The notes below the pieces were generated by a model. It had not been told where the DNA came from. It did not search any database and saw nothing but the letters and a program-made list of their open reading frames with translations. Below are positions 33,335 through 41,914 of a stretch of 64,000 bases of DNA, in pieces (positions within the stretch are counted from its first letter, which is position 1; the number at the start of each line of letters is the position of its first letter). This DNA comes from UBA8079 sp965205535 (GTDB lineage Bacteria; Pseudomonadota; Alphaproteobacteria; UBA6615), in the NCBI GenBank assembly GCA_965205535.1, contig CBDBHH010000005.1, forward strand, positions 1,612,001 through 1,676,000. The letters run 5' to 3'. The position numbers were made by a program, and so were the translations under genes.

Positions 33335-33913
33335 CTAGTTTTTCCAAACCACAAAATGCAATGACGTGTCGCCGTAGCTGCGCGTGTCGATCGTCTCGAA
33401 GCCGGCGCCGCAGTCGATCTCGGTCCCGCGCCGCGTCTCGATGACCAGCAACCCGCCGGGTGCAAGCCAACCTGCGTCGGCCAGTGCTGCCGGTGCGGAA
33501 TGCGCGACTTCGCTGTCATAGGGCGGGTCGAGGAAGATGATGTCGCACGGCGTGCCGGCCGGCGGTTTTGTGGCATCTCCCGTGCGGTGGACGTCGGCGC
33601 GATCACCAAGTTCCAGCGCGTCGAGATTTGCGCCGATCTGTACCCTTGCCGGACGGTCGATGTCGAAAAACACCGCATGAGCCGCACCCCGGGACAGCGC
33701 CTCGATTCCCAGCGCACCGGATCCCGCGCAGGCATCGAGCACGCGTGCGCCGTTCAGGTCGGACGTGTCACCGATGCCGCTGGCAAGGATACTGAACAAC
33801 GCCTCGCGAACCCTGTCGCCGGTCGGCCGGGCATCGGAACCGGGTGGAACCTCGATTCGGCGGCCACGATGGGTGCCGCCGATAATGCGAAGTCTCCCGG
33901 GCTGCGATCTCAC
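33335..33913 (-). CDS. rsmD: 16S rRNA (guanine(966)-N(2))-methyltransferase
   Basis: This 192-residue enzyme methylates G966 of 16S rRNA. It has RIIGGTHRGRRI at the N-terminus, RPTGDRVREALFSIL near 30, the SAM loop DACAGSGALGIEALSRGA near 60, and the catalytic DPPYD near 130. GTG start overlaps the stop of the upstream pseudouridine synthase gene (GTGA). Two rRNA-modifying enzymes are thus made together. Confidence 0.95.
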   Translation of the reverse strand: MRSQPGRLRIIGGTHRGRRIEVPPGSDARPTGDRVREALFSILASGIGDTSDLNGARVLDACAGSGALGIEALSRGAAHAVFFDIDRPARVQIGANLDALELGDRADVHRTGDATKPPAGTPCDIIFLDPPYDSEVAHSAPAALADAGWLAPGGLLVIETRRGTEIDCGAGFETIDTRSYGDTSLHFVVWKN

Positions 33914-34641
33914 GCCCGGGGGACCTGTTCGGCGATCACCTTGGCGGCGACTTCCTCGACATGCCCGCGCGGCAGCTTGCCCAGCTGGAAGGGGCCGTAG
34001 CCGGTCCGGATCAGCCGGTTCACCGTGTAGCCGAGATGCTCCATCAACCGGCGTACCTCGCGGTTCTTGCCTTCACGGATGGCGATGGTCAGCCAGGCGT
34101 TGCTGCCGACCTGTCGTTCGAGTGTTGCCTTCGCGGGTCGGAACTGCGTGCCGTCGATTTCCACGCCCCGTTCCAGGCGGGCCAGCGTCTTGTCCTCGAT
34201 GCGGCCATACACCCGCACGCGGTACTGGCGCAGCCACCCGGTCGAGGGCAGCTCGAGCCGCCGGGCGAGTTCGCCGTCGTTGGTCAGCAGCAGCAATCCC
34301 TCGGAGTTCATGTCCAGGCGGCCGACCGGTTTGGTGTTGGCGAGCTCGGGCGGCAGCGCGTCGAAGATCGTCGGGCGTCCCTCGGGATCGCGGTGGGTCG
34401 TCAGCCGCCCCTGGGGTTTGTGATAACGCCACAGGCGGGCCACGTCGCGGGCGGGCAGCGGTTTGCCATCGATGCGGATATCGGCATCGATGGCGACGTT
34501 CAGCGCGGGTGAGTCGACGGGCTGCCCATCGAGCGTGACACGGCCATCATTGATCCATCGCTCGGCCTCGCGGCGTGAGGACACGCCGGCCCTGGCAATG
34601 ACCTTGGCGATACGCTCGCCCTTTGGTGCGTCGGAATTCAT
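33910..34641 (-). CDS. rRNA pseudouridine synthase, RluB/RsuA family
   Basis: This 243-residue pseudouridine synthase has an N-terminal S4 RNA-binding domain (ERIAKVIARAGVSSRREAERWI to about residue 60) and the catalytic domain with GRLDMNSEGLLLLTNDGEL (Asp in RLD is the nucleophile). It closes with EGKNREVRRLMEHLGYTVNRLIRTGYGPF. It is most like RluB (position 2605 of 23S rRNA), but RsuA and RluE share these motifs, so I leave the symbol out. Operon with rsmD. Confidence 0.92.
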   Translation of the reverse strand: MNSDAPKGERIAKVIARAGVSSRREAERWINDGRVTLDGQPVDSPALNVAIDADIRIDGKPLPARDVARLWRYHKPQGRLTTHRDPEGRPTIFDALPPELANTKPVGRLDMNSEGLLLLTNDGELARRLELPSTGWLRQYRVRVYGRIEDKTLARLERGVEIDGTQFRPAKATLERQVGSNAWLTIAIREGKNREVRRLMEHLGYTVNRLIRTGYGPFQLGKLPRGHVEEVAAKVIAEQVPRA

Positions 34642-34671
34642 TCTCTTCTGCCGGTTCTGACTGTCTTTGAG

Positions 34672-35385
34672 CTAGGGATCGCACGCGTCGATGAAGGCCT
34701 GGAAAATAGCACCATCACCCGCCGAGACCTTGTACTCCGGATGCCACTGGACCCCCAGGCAGAAACGCTTGCCGATTGCCTCGATGCCCTCGATCACCCC
34801 GTCCGGCGCCACGGCGTTGATGATGATCTCGTCGGATGCATCTTTCGCCGCCTGATGATGCGCGCTGTTCACATCAAGTGAATCGGCGCCGACGATCCGG
34901 TGCAACAGGGTTCCCGGCAGGACCGATACGCTGTGGCCTGGTTCGTCGCGCGGGTTGGGTTGCTCGTGGGCGAGCGCCTCGGGGATCTCGTCGGGGATAT
35001 GCTGGATCAACGTGCCCCCCAGGGCCACGTGAAGGAGCTGCTGGCCGCCGCAAATACCCAGCAATGGCATGTCGCGTTCCACCGCCCCGCGGGTGGCGGC
35101 GAGTTCAAACGCTGTTCGGCGGTCCTTGGTGACGACCGTCGGGTGGCGTTCGCCGGCGCCGAATATCGACGGGTCGACATCGAACGCGCCACCCGTGATC
35201 ACCAAACCGTCGATGATATCGAGATAGTCATTCGCCTGATCGGGTTCATGGGGCAGGGCCAGGGGCACACCGCCCGCCTCGACCACCGCGTCGGCATAAT
35301 TTTGACGCAGCGCGTACCACGGCATGTTCGAGTAAGTGCCGGGGTCTTCGGAATCGAGGGTTATGCCAATCACGGGTTTTGTCAT
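34672..35385 (-). CDS. Gamma-glutamyl-gamma-aminobutyrate hydrolase family protein (class I GATase-like)
   Basis: This 237-residue PuuD-like hydrolase begins PVIGITLDSED. The nucleophile elbow GICGGQQLLHVALGG is near residue 100, and WHPEY supplies the His/Glu of the triad. The family hydrolyses gamma-glutamyl amides such as gamma-Glu-GABA in putrescine breakdown. No other puu genes are near, so the physiological substrate is open. ATG at 35385 was chosen; a longer frame to 35454 would overlap the divergent tadA start. Confidence 0.88.
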   Translation of the reverse strand: MTKPVIGITLDSEDPGTYSNMPWYALRQNYADAVVEAGGVPLALPHEPDQANDYLDIIDGLVITGGAFDVDPSIFGAGERHPTVVTKDRRTAFELAATRGAVERDMPLLGICGGQQLLHVALGGTLIQHIPDEIPEALAHEQPNPRDEPGHSVSVLPGTLLHRIVGADSLDVNSAHHQAAKDASDEIIINAVAPDGVIEGIEAIGKRFCLGVQWHPEYKVSAGDGAIFQAFIDACDP

Positions 35386-35452
35386 GCCGCGCACCATACG
35401 CGGCACCCGCGCATCGTTGCAATTTCGCGCTTTCGAGGGCACCGTCCGCCCC

Positions 35453-35905
35453 ATGGAAGACGCGCGTTACATGCAGCAGGCGATCGCCGCCGCCCGGGAA
35501 GCCGCCGCGGCCGGCGATGTACCGGTGGGTGCCGTGATCGTTGACGGGGCATCGTCGCGGGTCGTGGCCGTTGCGGGCAACCGTGTCGCGCAGGACAATG
35601 ATCCGACCGCGCATGCGGAGTTGCTGGCCATCCGGATGGCCGCTCATGAACTCTCAGCACCACGGCTGACCGATTGCGACCTGTATGTAACCCTCGAGCC
35701 CTGCGCCATGTGTGCCCAGGCGATCGCCTTCGCCCGGGTCCGGCGGCTGTTCTTCGGCGCCTATGATCCCAAGGGCGGCGGCGTCGAGCACGGTGCGCGC
35801 ATTTTCACCCAGCCGACCACGAACCACGCACCGGAAATTGTCGGCGGCCTCGAAGAGGGCGAGTGTGCAGCAATCCTGCAGGCGTTTTTCGCGGCACGCC
35901 GGTAG
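35453..35905 (+). CDS. tadA: tRNA(adenine-34) deaminase
   Basis: This 150-residue zinc deaminase converts A34 to inosine in tRNA-Arg(ACG). The zinc site is HAE in DPTAHAELLAI near residue 52 and PCAMC in LEPCAMCAQA near 81. The C-terminal FGAYDPKGGGVEHGARIF is typical of TadA. The frame extends upstream, but the ATG at 35453 gives the normal TadA N-terminus (MQQAIAAAREAAAAGDVPVGAVIV). It diverges from the PuuD-like gene. Confidence 0.93.
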   Translation: MEDARYMQQAIAAAREAAAAGDVPVGAVIVDGASSRVVAVAGNRVAQDNDPTAHAELLAIRMAAHELSAPRLTDCDLYVTLEPCAMCAQAIAFARVRRLFFGAYDPKGGGVEHGARIFTQPTTNHAPEIVGGLEEGECAAILQAFFAARR

Positions 35906-35916
35906 CGCTGCTTTCG

Positions 35917-37191
35917 CTAGCCTTCGCGCGCGACCGCGCGCCAGCCGATGTCGCGACGACAGAAACCCTCAGGCCAGTCGATGGCATCGACCGCTGCGTA
36001 GGCATTCGCCTGCGCCGATGTGATGTCCGCGCCGCCGGCCGTAACATTCAAAACCCGTCCGCCGGTCGCCAGCACGCGGTCGCCATCGACCGCGGTGCCG
36101 GCGTGGAACACTGTGGCGCCGGTGGCCGCCGCGGCCTCAAGGTCGCGGATTTCCGTGCCCTTGTCGTAAGCCCCGGGATAACCGGTCGCCGCGAGCACGA
36201 CGGTCAGGGCCGCATCGTCGGACCAGCGCAGGTCGAAATTCCCGAGCCCGCCGTCACACGCCGCGACCAGCGCAGGGACGATGTCGGAACGCAGCCGCAT
36301 CATCAGCACCTGGCACTCGGGGTCGCCGAACCGCACGTTGTATTCGAGCAGTTTCGGTTTGCCCTCGTCGAGCATCAGCCCCGCGTAGAGCACACCGCGA
36401 TAGGGATAGCCGTCGGCGGCCATGCCGCGCACGGTCGGCCCGATGATCGTCTCCATCACCTCCGCTTCGAGGGCCGGCGTCAGCGATGGCGCGGGAGAAT
36501 AGGCGCCCATGCCGCCGGTGTTGGGGCCGGTGTCTCCATCGCCGACAGCCTTGTGGTCCTGGGCGCCGGCCAGCGGCAACGCCGTCTCGCCGTCCACCAG
36601 CGCGAAGAAGGACAGCTCCTCGCCGGGCAGGAATTCCTCGATGACGAGTTCGGCGCCGGCGTCGCCGAATGCCTTGTCGCCCATCGCCTGATCCACTGCG
36701 TCAAGCGCCTCGTCAACGGTTTGCGCGACCGTCACACCCTTGCCCGCCGCGAGGCCGTCCGCCTTGACCACGATCGGTGCGCCCTGTTCGCGTATGTATG
36801 CCTTTGCCATGTCGGCATCCGTGAACCGCCCGTAGCCGGCGGTCGGGATGTCGTGCCGGGCGCACAGATCCTTCATGAACCCCTTCGAGCCTTCGAGCAT
36901 GGCGGCGTCGGCGCGCGGTCCGAAGGCCTTGATGCCCAGGGCGTCGAGACGGTCGACCAGACCCAGAACCAGCGGTCCTTCCGGGCCGACCACGACCAGA
37001 TCGATCGTCTGTTCGGTGGCGAAAGCGACGAGACCATCCACGTCGTCGGCGGCAATCGCAACGCATTCGGCGTCCTGCGCGATGCCTGCATTTCCGGGCG
37101 CACAGTAGAGCGCATCGCAAAGCGGAGAGGCGGCGATTGCCCAGCACAGCGCATGTTCGCGCCCGCCACCACCGACAACCAAAATACGCAT
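35917..37191 (-). CDS. purD: Phosphoribosylamine-glycine ligase (GAR synthetase)
   Basis: This 424-residue ATP-grasp enzyme performs the second step of purine synthesis. It has MRILVVGGGGREHAL at the N-terminus, VVVGPEGPLVLGL near 75, the ATP-grasp segment APIVVKADGLAAGKGV near 135, and PNTGGMGAYSP near 215. C-terminal RFGDPECQVLM follows near 285. All family motifs are intact. It ends 12 bases from the convergent tadA stop and diverges from xseA. Confidence 0.97.
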   Translation of the reverse strand: MRILVVGGGGREHALCWAIAASPLCDALYCAPGNAGIAQDAECVAIAADDVDGLVAFATEQTIDLVVVGPEGPLVLGLVDRLDALGIKAFGPRADAAMLEGSKGFMKDLCARHDIPTAGYGRFTDADMAKAYIREQGAPIVVKADGLAAGKGVTVAQTVDEALDAVDQAMGDKAFGDAGAELVIEEFLPGEELSFFALVDGETALPLAGAQDHKAVGDGDTGPNTGGMGAYSPAPSLTPALEAEVMETIIGPTVRGMAADGYPYRGVLYAGLMLDEGKPKLLEYNVRFGDPECQVLMMRLRSDIVPALVAACDGGLGNFDLRWSDDAALTVVLAATGYPGAYDKGTEIRDLEAAAATGATVFHAGTAVDGDRVLATGGRVLNVTAGGADITSAQANAYAAVDAIDWPEGFCRRDIGWRAVAREG

Positions 37192-37255
37192 TTGCGCGAT
37201 CCTTCTTTGCGTCCTTCGTTTCGAGGCCGGCAGTTTGTATCATGGGGGCGATTCG

Positions 37256-38818
37256 ATGAACCAGACGCCCCCCGATACCCCCGATCTGCTGGATGCAGAA
37301 CCCGGCGACAACCAGCCCCCTGTGCTGTCGGTCGGTGAACTGTCCGGCGCGGTCAAGCGCACGGTCGAGGACAATTTCGGCTATGTGCGCGTGCGCGGCG
37401 AGGTGTCCGGGTTCAAGCGCGCTACCTCCGGCCATCTCTACATGACCCTGAAGGACGCCGATGCGACGATCGACGGCGTGTGCTGGCGTGGCTCGGCGGG
37501 CCGCCTCGAGGTGCAGCCCGAGGACGGGCTGGAGGTCATCGCGACCGGGCGGGTGACGACCTATCCCGCGCGTTCGAAATATCAGCTCGTGATCGAGCGT
37601 CTGGAAGTGGCCGGCGAGGGCGCGCTTCTCAAGATGATCGAGGAGCGGCGCAAGCGGCTCGCCGCCGAAGGCCTGTTCGAGGCCGAACGCAAGGCGGATA
37701 TTCCCTACCTGCCCGAGGTGATCGGCGTCGTGACGTCGCCGACGGGTGCGGTCATCCGCGATATTCTGCACCGCCTGGCGGATAGATTTCCACGCCATGT
37801 GCTGGTCTGGCCGGTGCTGGTGCAGGGAGACAATGCGGCGGGCCAGATTTCGGCCGCCATCGAGGGGTTCAACCAGCTGACACCGGGCGGGCCGGTGCCG
37901 CGTCCGGACTTGCTGATCGTGGCGCGCGGCGGCGGGTCGCTGGAAGACCTGATGGTGTTCAACGAGGAGAATGTGGTCCGGGCTGCGGCGGCGAGTGAGA
38001 TTCCGCTCATTTCGGCGGTCGGGCATGAAACCGACACGACCCTGATCGATTTTGCCTCCGACAAACGCGCACCTACGCCGACGGCAGCCGCCGAGATGGC
38101 GGTGCCCGTGCGCAGCGATCTGATCGCGCAGGTCGGCGAAGACGGCGCGCGCCTGACCGGTGCGATGACCCGGCTGGTGCGGAGCCGCCGGCAGGAAGTC
38201 ACCGCGTTGGGCCGCGGGCTGCCGGCACCGCGACGTATCCTGGAAGGCGCCATGCAGCGGGTGGATGACTGGGCCGAGCGCCTCCGGCCTGCGCTGGTGC
38301 GGGTGATGCGCTCGAAAGACGAGGCGGTGGCCGCGCAGGGTCGCCAGCTTGTCCAGCCGGACCAGTATGTGGAAGCCAAGCGCCGCGACCTGGCGTCCAT
38401 GGTGGCACGTCTGTCGGCCGTAAAATCGGCCGGTGACGCCAGAATAGTGCGTGATCTGCGCAATACGCAGTCACTCGGCGAGAGGCTGAAGCAGGCCGCG
38501 GACAGGCGGTTGGCAAAGGCCGATGACCGTGTCGCCGGTGTTGCGAAGCTCCTGGAGAGCTATTCCTACAAGGGTGTGCTCGATCGCGGGTTCGTGCTGG
38601 TGCGCGACGCCACCGGGGCGCCGGTGTTGGCCGCGGATGCGCTCGCACCCGGCGACGGTATCTCGCTTAATTTTCGCGACGACGGGATCGTCGGCGCGAC
38701 GGTCGACAGCATCGGCGGGGATGCCCCGGCTGCCAAACCGGCTAAGCCCCGCAAACCGGCCAAGGCCAGGCCGAAGACGAAGGATCCCGCCGACGATCCT
38801 CAAGGCTCGCTCCTTTGA
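37256..38818 (+). CDS. xseA: Exodeoxyribonuclease VII large subunit
   Basis: This 520-residue large subunit of the single-strand nuclease has an N-terminal OB-fold (VRGEVSGFKRATSGHLYMTLKD), then the catalytic domain with GVVTSPTGAVIRDI, RGGGSLEDLMVFNEE and SAVGHETDTTLIDFASDKRAPTPT-type motifs. A long coiled-coil region follows at about 270-430, and a basic Lys/Pro-rich tail (KPAKPRKPAKARPKTK) ends the protein. ATG at 37256 was preferred; a frame start 21 bases upstream lacks a ribosome site. No xseB is visible. Confidence 0.96.
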   Translation: MNQTPPDTPDLLDAEPGDNQPPVLSVGELSGAVKRTVEDNFGYVRVRGEVSGFKRATSGHLYMTLKDADATIDGVCWRGSAGRLEVQPEDGLEVIATGRVTTYPARSKYQLVIERLEVAGEGALLKMIEERRKRLAAEGLFEAERKADIPYLPEVIGVVTSPTGAVIRDILHRLADRFPRHVLVWPVLVQGDNAAGQISAAIEGFNQLTPGGPVPRPDLLIVARGGGSLEDLMVFNEENVVRAAAASEIPLISAVGHETDTTLIDFASDKRAPTPTAAAEMAVPVRSDLIAQVGEDGARLTGAMTRLVRSRRQEVTALGRGLPAPRRILEGAMQRVDDWAERLRPALVRVMRSKDEAVAAQGRQLVQPDQYVEAKRRDLASMVARLSAVKSAGDARIVRDLRNTQSLGERLKQAADRRLAKADDRVAGVAKLLESYSYKGVLDRGFVLVRDATGAPVLAADALAPGDGISLNFRDDGIVGATVDSIGGDAPAAKPAKPRKPAKARPKTKDPADDPQGSLL

Positions 38819-39633
38819 AGCTCTGGCTTATGGCGCTGACCATGTTGGTCGCGTCGCACGGGTCTTCATCGGCACTCGATCTGCCGGAAACCTTCACGCA
38901 AGGCGCGCTGGTGATCGGGGCCGTAGAACCCGGCGCGACAATCATGCTCGACGGCAAATCACTGCGTGTCGATCCGGCGACGGGCCGGTTCGTGTTCGGG
39001 GTCGACCGGGATCGCAAGGAAGCTTTCGCTTTGGTTGTCACCTACCGCGATGGACGTCGCGAGACACGAAGCCTGCCGGTGCAGTTGCGCGACTACGACA
39101 TCGAACGGATTGACGGATTGCCGCCCCGCAAGGTGTCTCCCAGTACCAATGATCTGGACAGAATTCTCCGCGAGGCGCGTCTGATCTCCGCCGCGCGGGC
39201 CGGCGACAGCGAGAACGTGTTTTTTGAGGCCGGGTTCGCCTGGCCGGTGACCGGCCGGATCAGCGGCCGCTACGGCAACCAGCGCATTCTCAACGGGAAG
39301 CCGAGGCGGGCCCATCTGGGGATCGACATTGCCGCGCCGCGTGGAACGCCTGTCCTGGCGTCGGCGCCCGGCATGGTGGTGCTGGCGGAACCCGATCTGT
39401 TCTACACCGGTGGCACGGTCGTCCTGGACCATGGCCATGGCCTGACCACGATCTATTCCCATCTCGAACGTGTGGATGCCCAACTTGGCCAGGAAATTGT
39501 AACCGGCGTGCAGGTCGGGACCGTGGGATCCACCGGTCGTTCGACCGGGCCGCATCTCGACTGGCGGATCAACTGGTTCGATGTGCGGCTGGACCCCGAG
39601 TTGATCGCCGGTCCGATGCCGACGGCGCGCTAG
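38815..39633 (+). CDS. M23 family metallopeptidase, exported
   Basis: This 272-residue murein endopeptidase-like protein starts with TTG overlapping the xseA stop (an ATG at 38830 is the alternative). A short signal peptide (LWLMALTMLVASHGSSSA) is followed by a beta-rich domain and a C-terminal LytM domain. The zinc ligands lie in RAHLGIDIAAP and the catalytic His in LDHGHGLTTIYSHLE, so the site is complete. It probably cleaves peptidoglycan cross-links. Ends 4 bases into the convergent lpxK gene. Confidence 0.9.
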   Translation: MKLWLMALTMLVASHGSSSALDLPETFTQGALVIGAVEPGATIMLDGKSLRVDPATGRFVFGVDRDRKEAFALVVTYRDGRRETRSLPVQLRDYDIERIDGLPPRKVSPSTNDLDRILREARLISAARAGDSENVFFEAGFAWPVTGRISGRYGNQRILNGKPRRAHLGIDIAAPRGTPVLASAPGMVVLAEPDLFYTGGTVVLDHGHGLTTIYSHLERVDAQLGQEIVTGVQVGTVGSTGRSTGPHLDWRINWFDVRLDPELIAGPMPTAR

Positions 39634-40595
39634 CCGATCCGATCGGTCAGAAAATCCGCGATTGCGGCGGCATCATCCCAGACGAAAGTGACCGGCAGGG
39701 TTTCGATCTTGTCGCGGAAGGCAATCGGCAGGCGCACGGCGTCTTTTTCCGTTGTCACCGGTGTGGCGTCGAGCGCCGCGGCTTGTTCACAAATCCGCGC
39801 GATTTCTGCGTCGGTGAATGGATGGTGGTCGGCAAAGCTGTGCGTGGCGGCGATGTCGCATCCCAGCGCGGAGAGCGTGTCGAAGAACTTGGCAGGCCGG
39901 CCGATTCCGGCGAAAGCGAGCAGACGTCGCCCGGCCCAGGTTTCACGTCCGGTCACGGGCAAGATCTGACCGCCGAACACGGGCAGAGACGACGGCATCT
40001 CTTTTGCGATGCCGGCGTGATCATTTCCGACAATGACAACGCCGTCAGCGCGCGCCAGCCCGGCCGCGACCGGCTCCCGCAGCGGTCCCGCGGGAATGAT
40101 TTGCCCATTTCCGAATCCAGCCTCGCCGTCAATGACGACCAAACTGATGTCCTTGAGGAGCGAGAGGTTCTGATGTCCGTCATCCATGATGACCAGTCCG
40201 GCGTCGCCTTTGATGGCAGCCCGCGCGCCTGCAGCGCGGTCGCGGGACACCCAGGTAGGCGCCGACTGGCCCAACAACAATGCCTCGTCGCCGACGTCGG
40301 CCGGGGTATGGAATTTGGGCGAGACCAGGACCGGGCCGGCCAGGCGGCCGCCATAGCCGCGTGTCAGGAATGCCAGGTCGTCGCGGCCCAGGACGTTGGC
40401 GATGCTCAGGGCCACGGGGGTCTTGCCGGTGCCGCCGGCGACCAGGTTGCCGACACACAGGACCGTCGCGTCGACATGCGCGGGTTTTGCGAAGGACCGC
40501 TTGAGCGCGCCGGTGAGCCGGTACGCGCAACCCAGCGGGCTTAGCAATTTGCCCAGTGGCGCGTCCGGCCGGGACCAGAAACCCGGGGCCTTCAT
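39630..40595 (-). CDS. lpxK: Tetraacyldisaccharide 4'-kinase
   Basis: This 321-residue inner-membrane-associated kinase phosphorylates the lipid A precursor at the 4' position. The Walker A is in VGNLVAGGTGKTPVAL near residue 55, and MDDGHQNLSLLKDISLVVID near 130 carries the catalytic Asp/His. It ends with CDIAATHSFADHHPFTDAEI, typical of LpxK. It is the last gene of msbA-waaA-lpxK, whose genes overlap by 4 bases. Confidence 0.95.
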   Translation of the reverse strand: MKAPGFWSRPDAPLGKLLSPLGCAYRLTGALKRSFAKPAHVDATVLCVGNLVAGGTGKTPVALSIANVLGRDDLAFLTRGYGGRLAGPVLVSPKFHTPADVGDEALLLGQSAPTWVSRDRAAGARAAIKGDAGLVIMDDGHQNLSLLKDISLVVIDGEAGFGNGQIIPAGPLREPVAAGLARADGVVIVGNDHAGIAKEMPSSLPVFGGQILPVTGRETWAGRRLLAFAGIGRPAKFFDTLSALGCDIAATHSFADHHPFTDAEIARICEQAAALDATPVTTEKDAVRLPIAFRDKIETLPVTFVWDDAAAIADFLTDRIG

Positions 40596-41914
40596 GATGG
40601 CCTCGAATCAGCCGCTGCAATCATTGGCTGCAGGCGAAGCATGACAAGGTCGATGACTTCCTGCTTGCGGCTCGCCGCGGCGGCTGCGGTGTCTGCCATG
40701 GCGTCCGCGCGTTGTGGCGATGTCAGCAACTCTGCGACGACCCGCTGCAGTTCGTCACCATCGGCGACTTCCTGGCTTGCACCCGCGGCCTGCAGCTCGC
40801 TCGTGATCGACCGGAAATTGTCGATGTTCGGCCCATAGAGTACGGCGCAGTTCAGTTGGGCTGCCTCCAGCATGTTCTGACCGCCATGCGGGATCAGCGA
40901 TCCGCCGATGAAAGCAATGGGTGCGACACGGTAAAGCTGTCCGAGGAGTCCCGTACCGTCGGCCAGGTAAATATTCGTTGCGGCCGTGATCTTTTCACCG
41001 CGTGACCAGCGCGCCACCGACAGGCCGGATGTGATCAGGGCCTGTTCGATGTCGTCGGCGCGTCGCGGGTGTCGTGGCGCCAGCAGCGTTAAAAGGTCGG
41101 GAAAACGCGCCACGAGACCCTGATGTACCGCGCCGACAATTTCCTCTTCGCCGCGATGGGTGCTGGCCGCGACCCAGGTCGGGCGGTCACCGATGGCGTC
41201 CTGCAATTCGATCAGCGATGCCGCCGTTGCCGGCAGCGGGGCAGCGGCCAGTTTCAGATTGCCGGTTACCGAGACATGCCGTGCTCCCAACGCCTCGAGC
41301 CGCCCGGCGATTTCCTGATCCTGCGCCAGGATTGTATCGAAGCATGACAGCAATTCGCGGGCGATCTTGGGTGCGCGTGCCCAGCTGGCGCGTGACTGTT
41401 CCGACATACGCGCGTTCACGAGTGCCAGGGGGATGCGTGCACGTCGTGATTCGAGAAGCAGGTTCGGCCAGAGCTCGGACTCGACCCAGAAGGCCGCGCC
41501 AGGTTGCCAATATTCGAGGAACCGGCGCACCCAGGCCGCCCGGTCCACGGGCACATATTGATGAATTGCGCGAGGCGGAAGACGTTCCCCCATCATGCGC
41601 GCCGAGGTGACGGTGCCGGTCGTCATCAGGATGTTCAGTTCCGGGTCCGTCCGCAGTATCCGTTCGATGAGCACCAGCACTGACTGGGCCTCGCCGATGC
41701 TCGCGGCATGTATCCATATGAGGGGTCCGGGCGGGCGCTGGATCGAAGCAATGCCGCGGCGCTCGTCGATGCGCGAAGGTTCCTCCTTGCCGCGCATCAG
41801 GCGCCGCTGGAGCAGAAGTTCAACCAGCGGAAGCCCTGCCGTGGTGATACAGCGATACAGGCTGGTGGCGAGAGTGGCTGTGCCCTTGTCTCTGGGCCGG
41901 TCGTCCCCGATCAT
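40592..41914 (-). CDS. waaA: 3-deoxy-D-manno-octulosonic acid transferase
   Basis: This 440-residue Kdo transferase (KdtA/WaaA) attaches Kdo to lipid IV(A). GKEEPSRIDERRGI is near residue 43, IWIHAASIGEAQSVLVLIE carries the conserved Glu near 72, and FWVESELWPNLL is near 140. In the C-terminal domain are VAASTHRGEEE, APRHPRRADD and a FIGGSLIPHGGQNMLEAA nucleotide-sugar motif. Overlaps both operon neighbours by 4 bases. Confidence 0.95.
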   Translation of the reverse strand: MIGDDRPRDKGTATLATSLYRCITTAGLPLVELLLQRRLMRGKEEPSRIDERRGIASIQRPPGPLIWIHAASIGEAQSVLVLIERILRTDPELNILMTTGTVTSARMMGERLPPRAIHQYVPVDRAAWVRRFLEYWQPGAAFWVESELWPNLLLESRRARIPLALVNARMSEQSRASWARAPKIARELLSCFDTILAQDQEIAGRLEALGARHVSVTGNLKLAAAPLPATAASLIELQDAIGDRPTWVAASTHRGEEEIVGAVHQGLVARFPDLLTLLAPRHPRRADDIEQALITSGLSVARWSRGEKITAATNIYLADGTGLLGQLYRVAPIAFIGGSLIPHGGQNMLEAAQLNCAVLYGPNIDNFRSITSELQAAGASQEVADGDELQRVVAELLTSPQRADAMADTAAAAASRKQEVIDLVMLRLQPMIAAADSRPS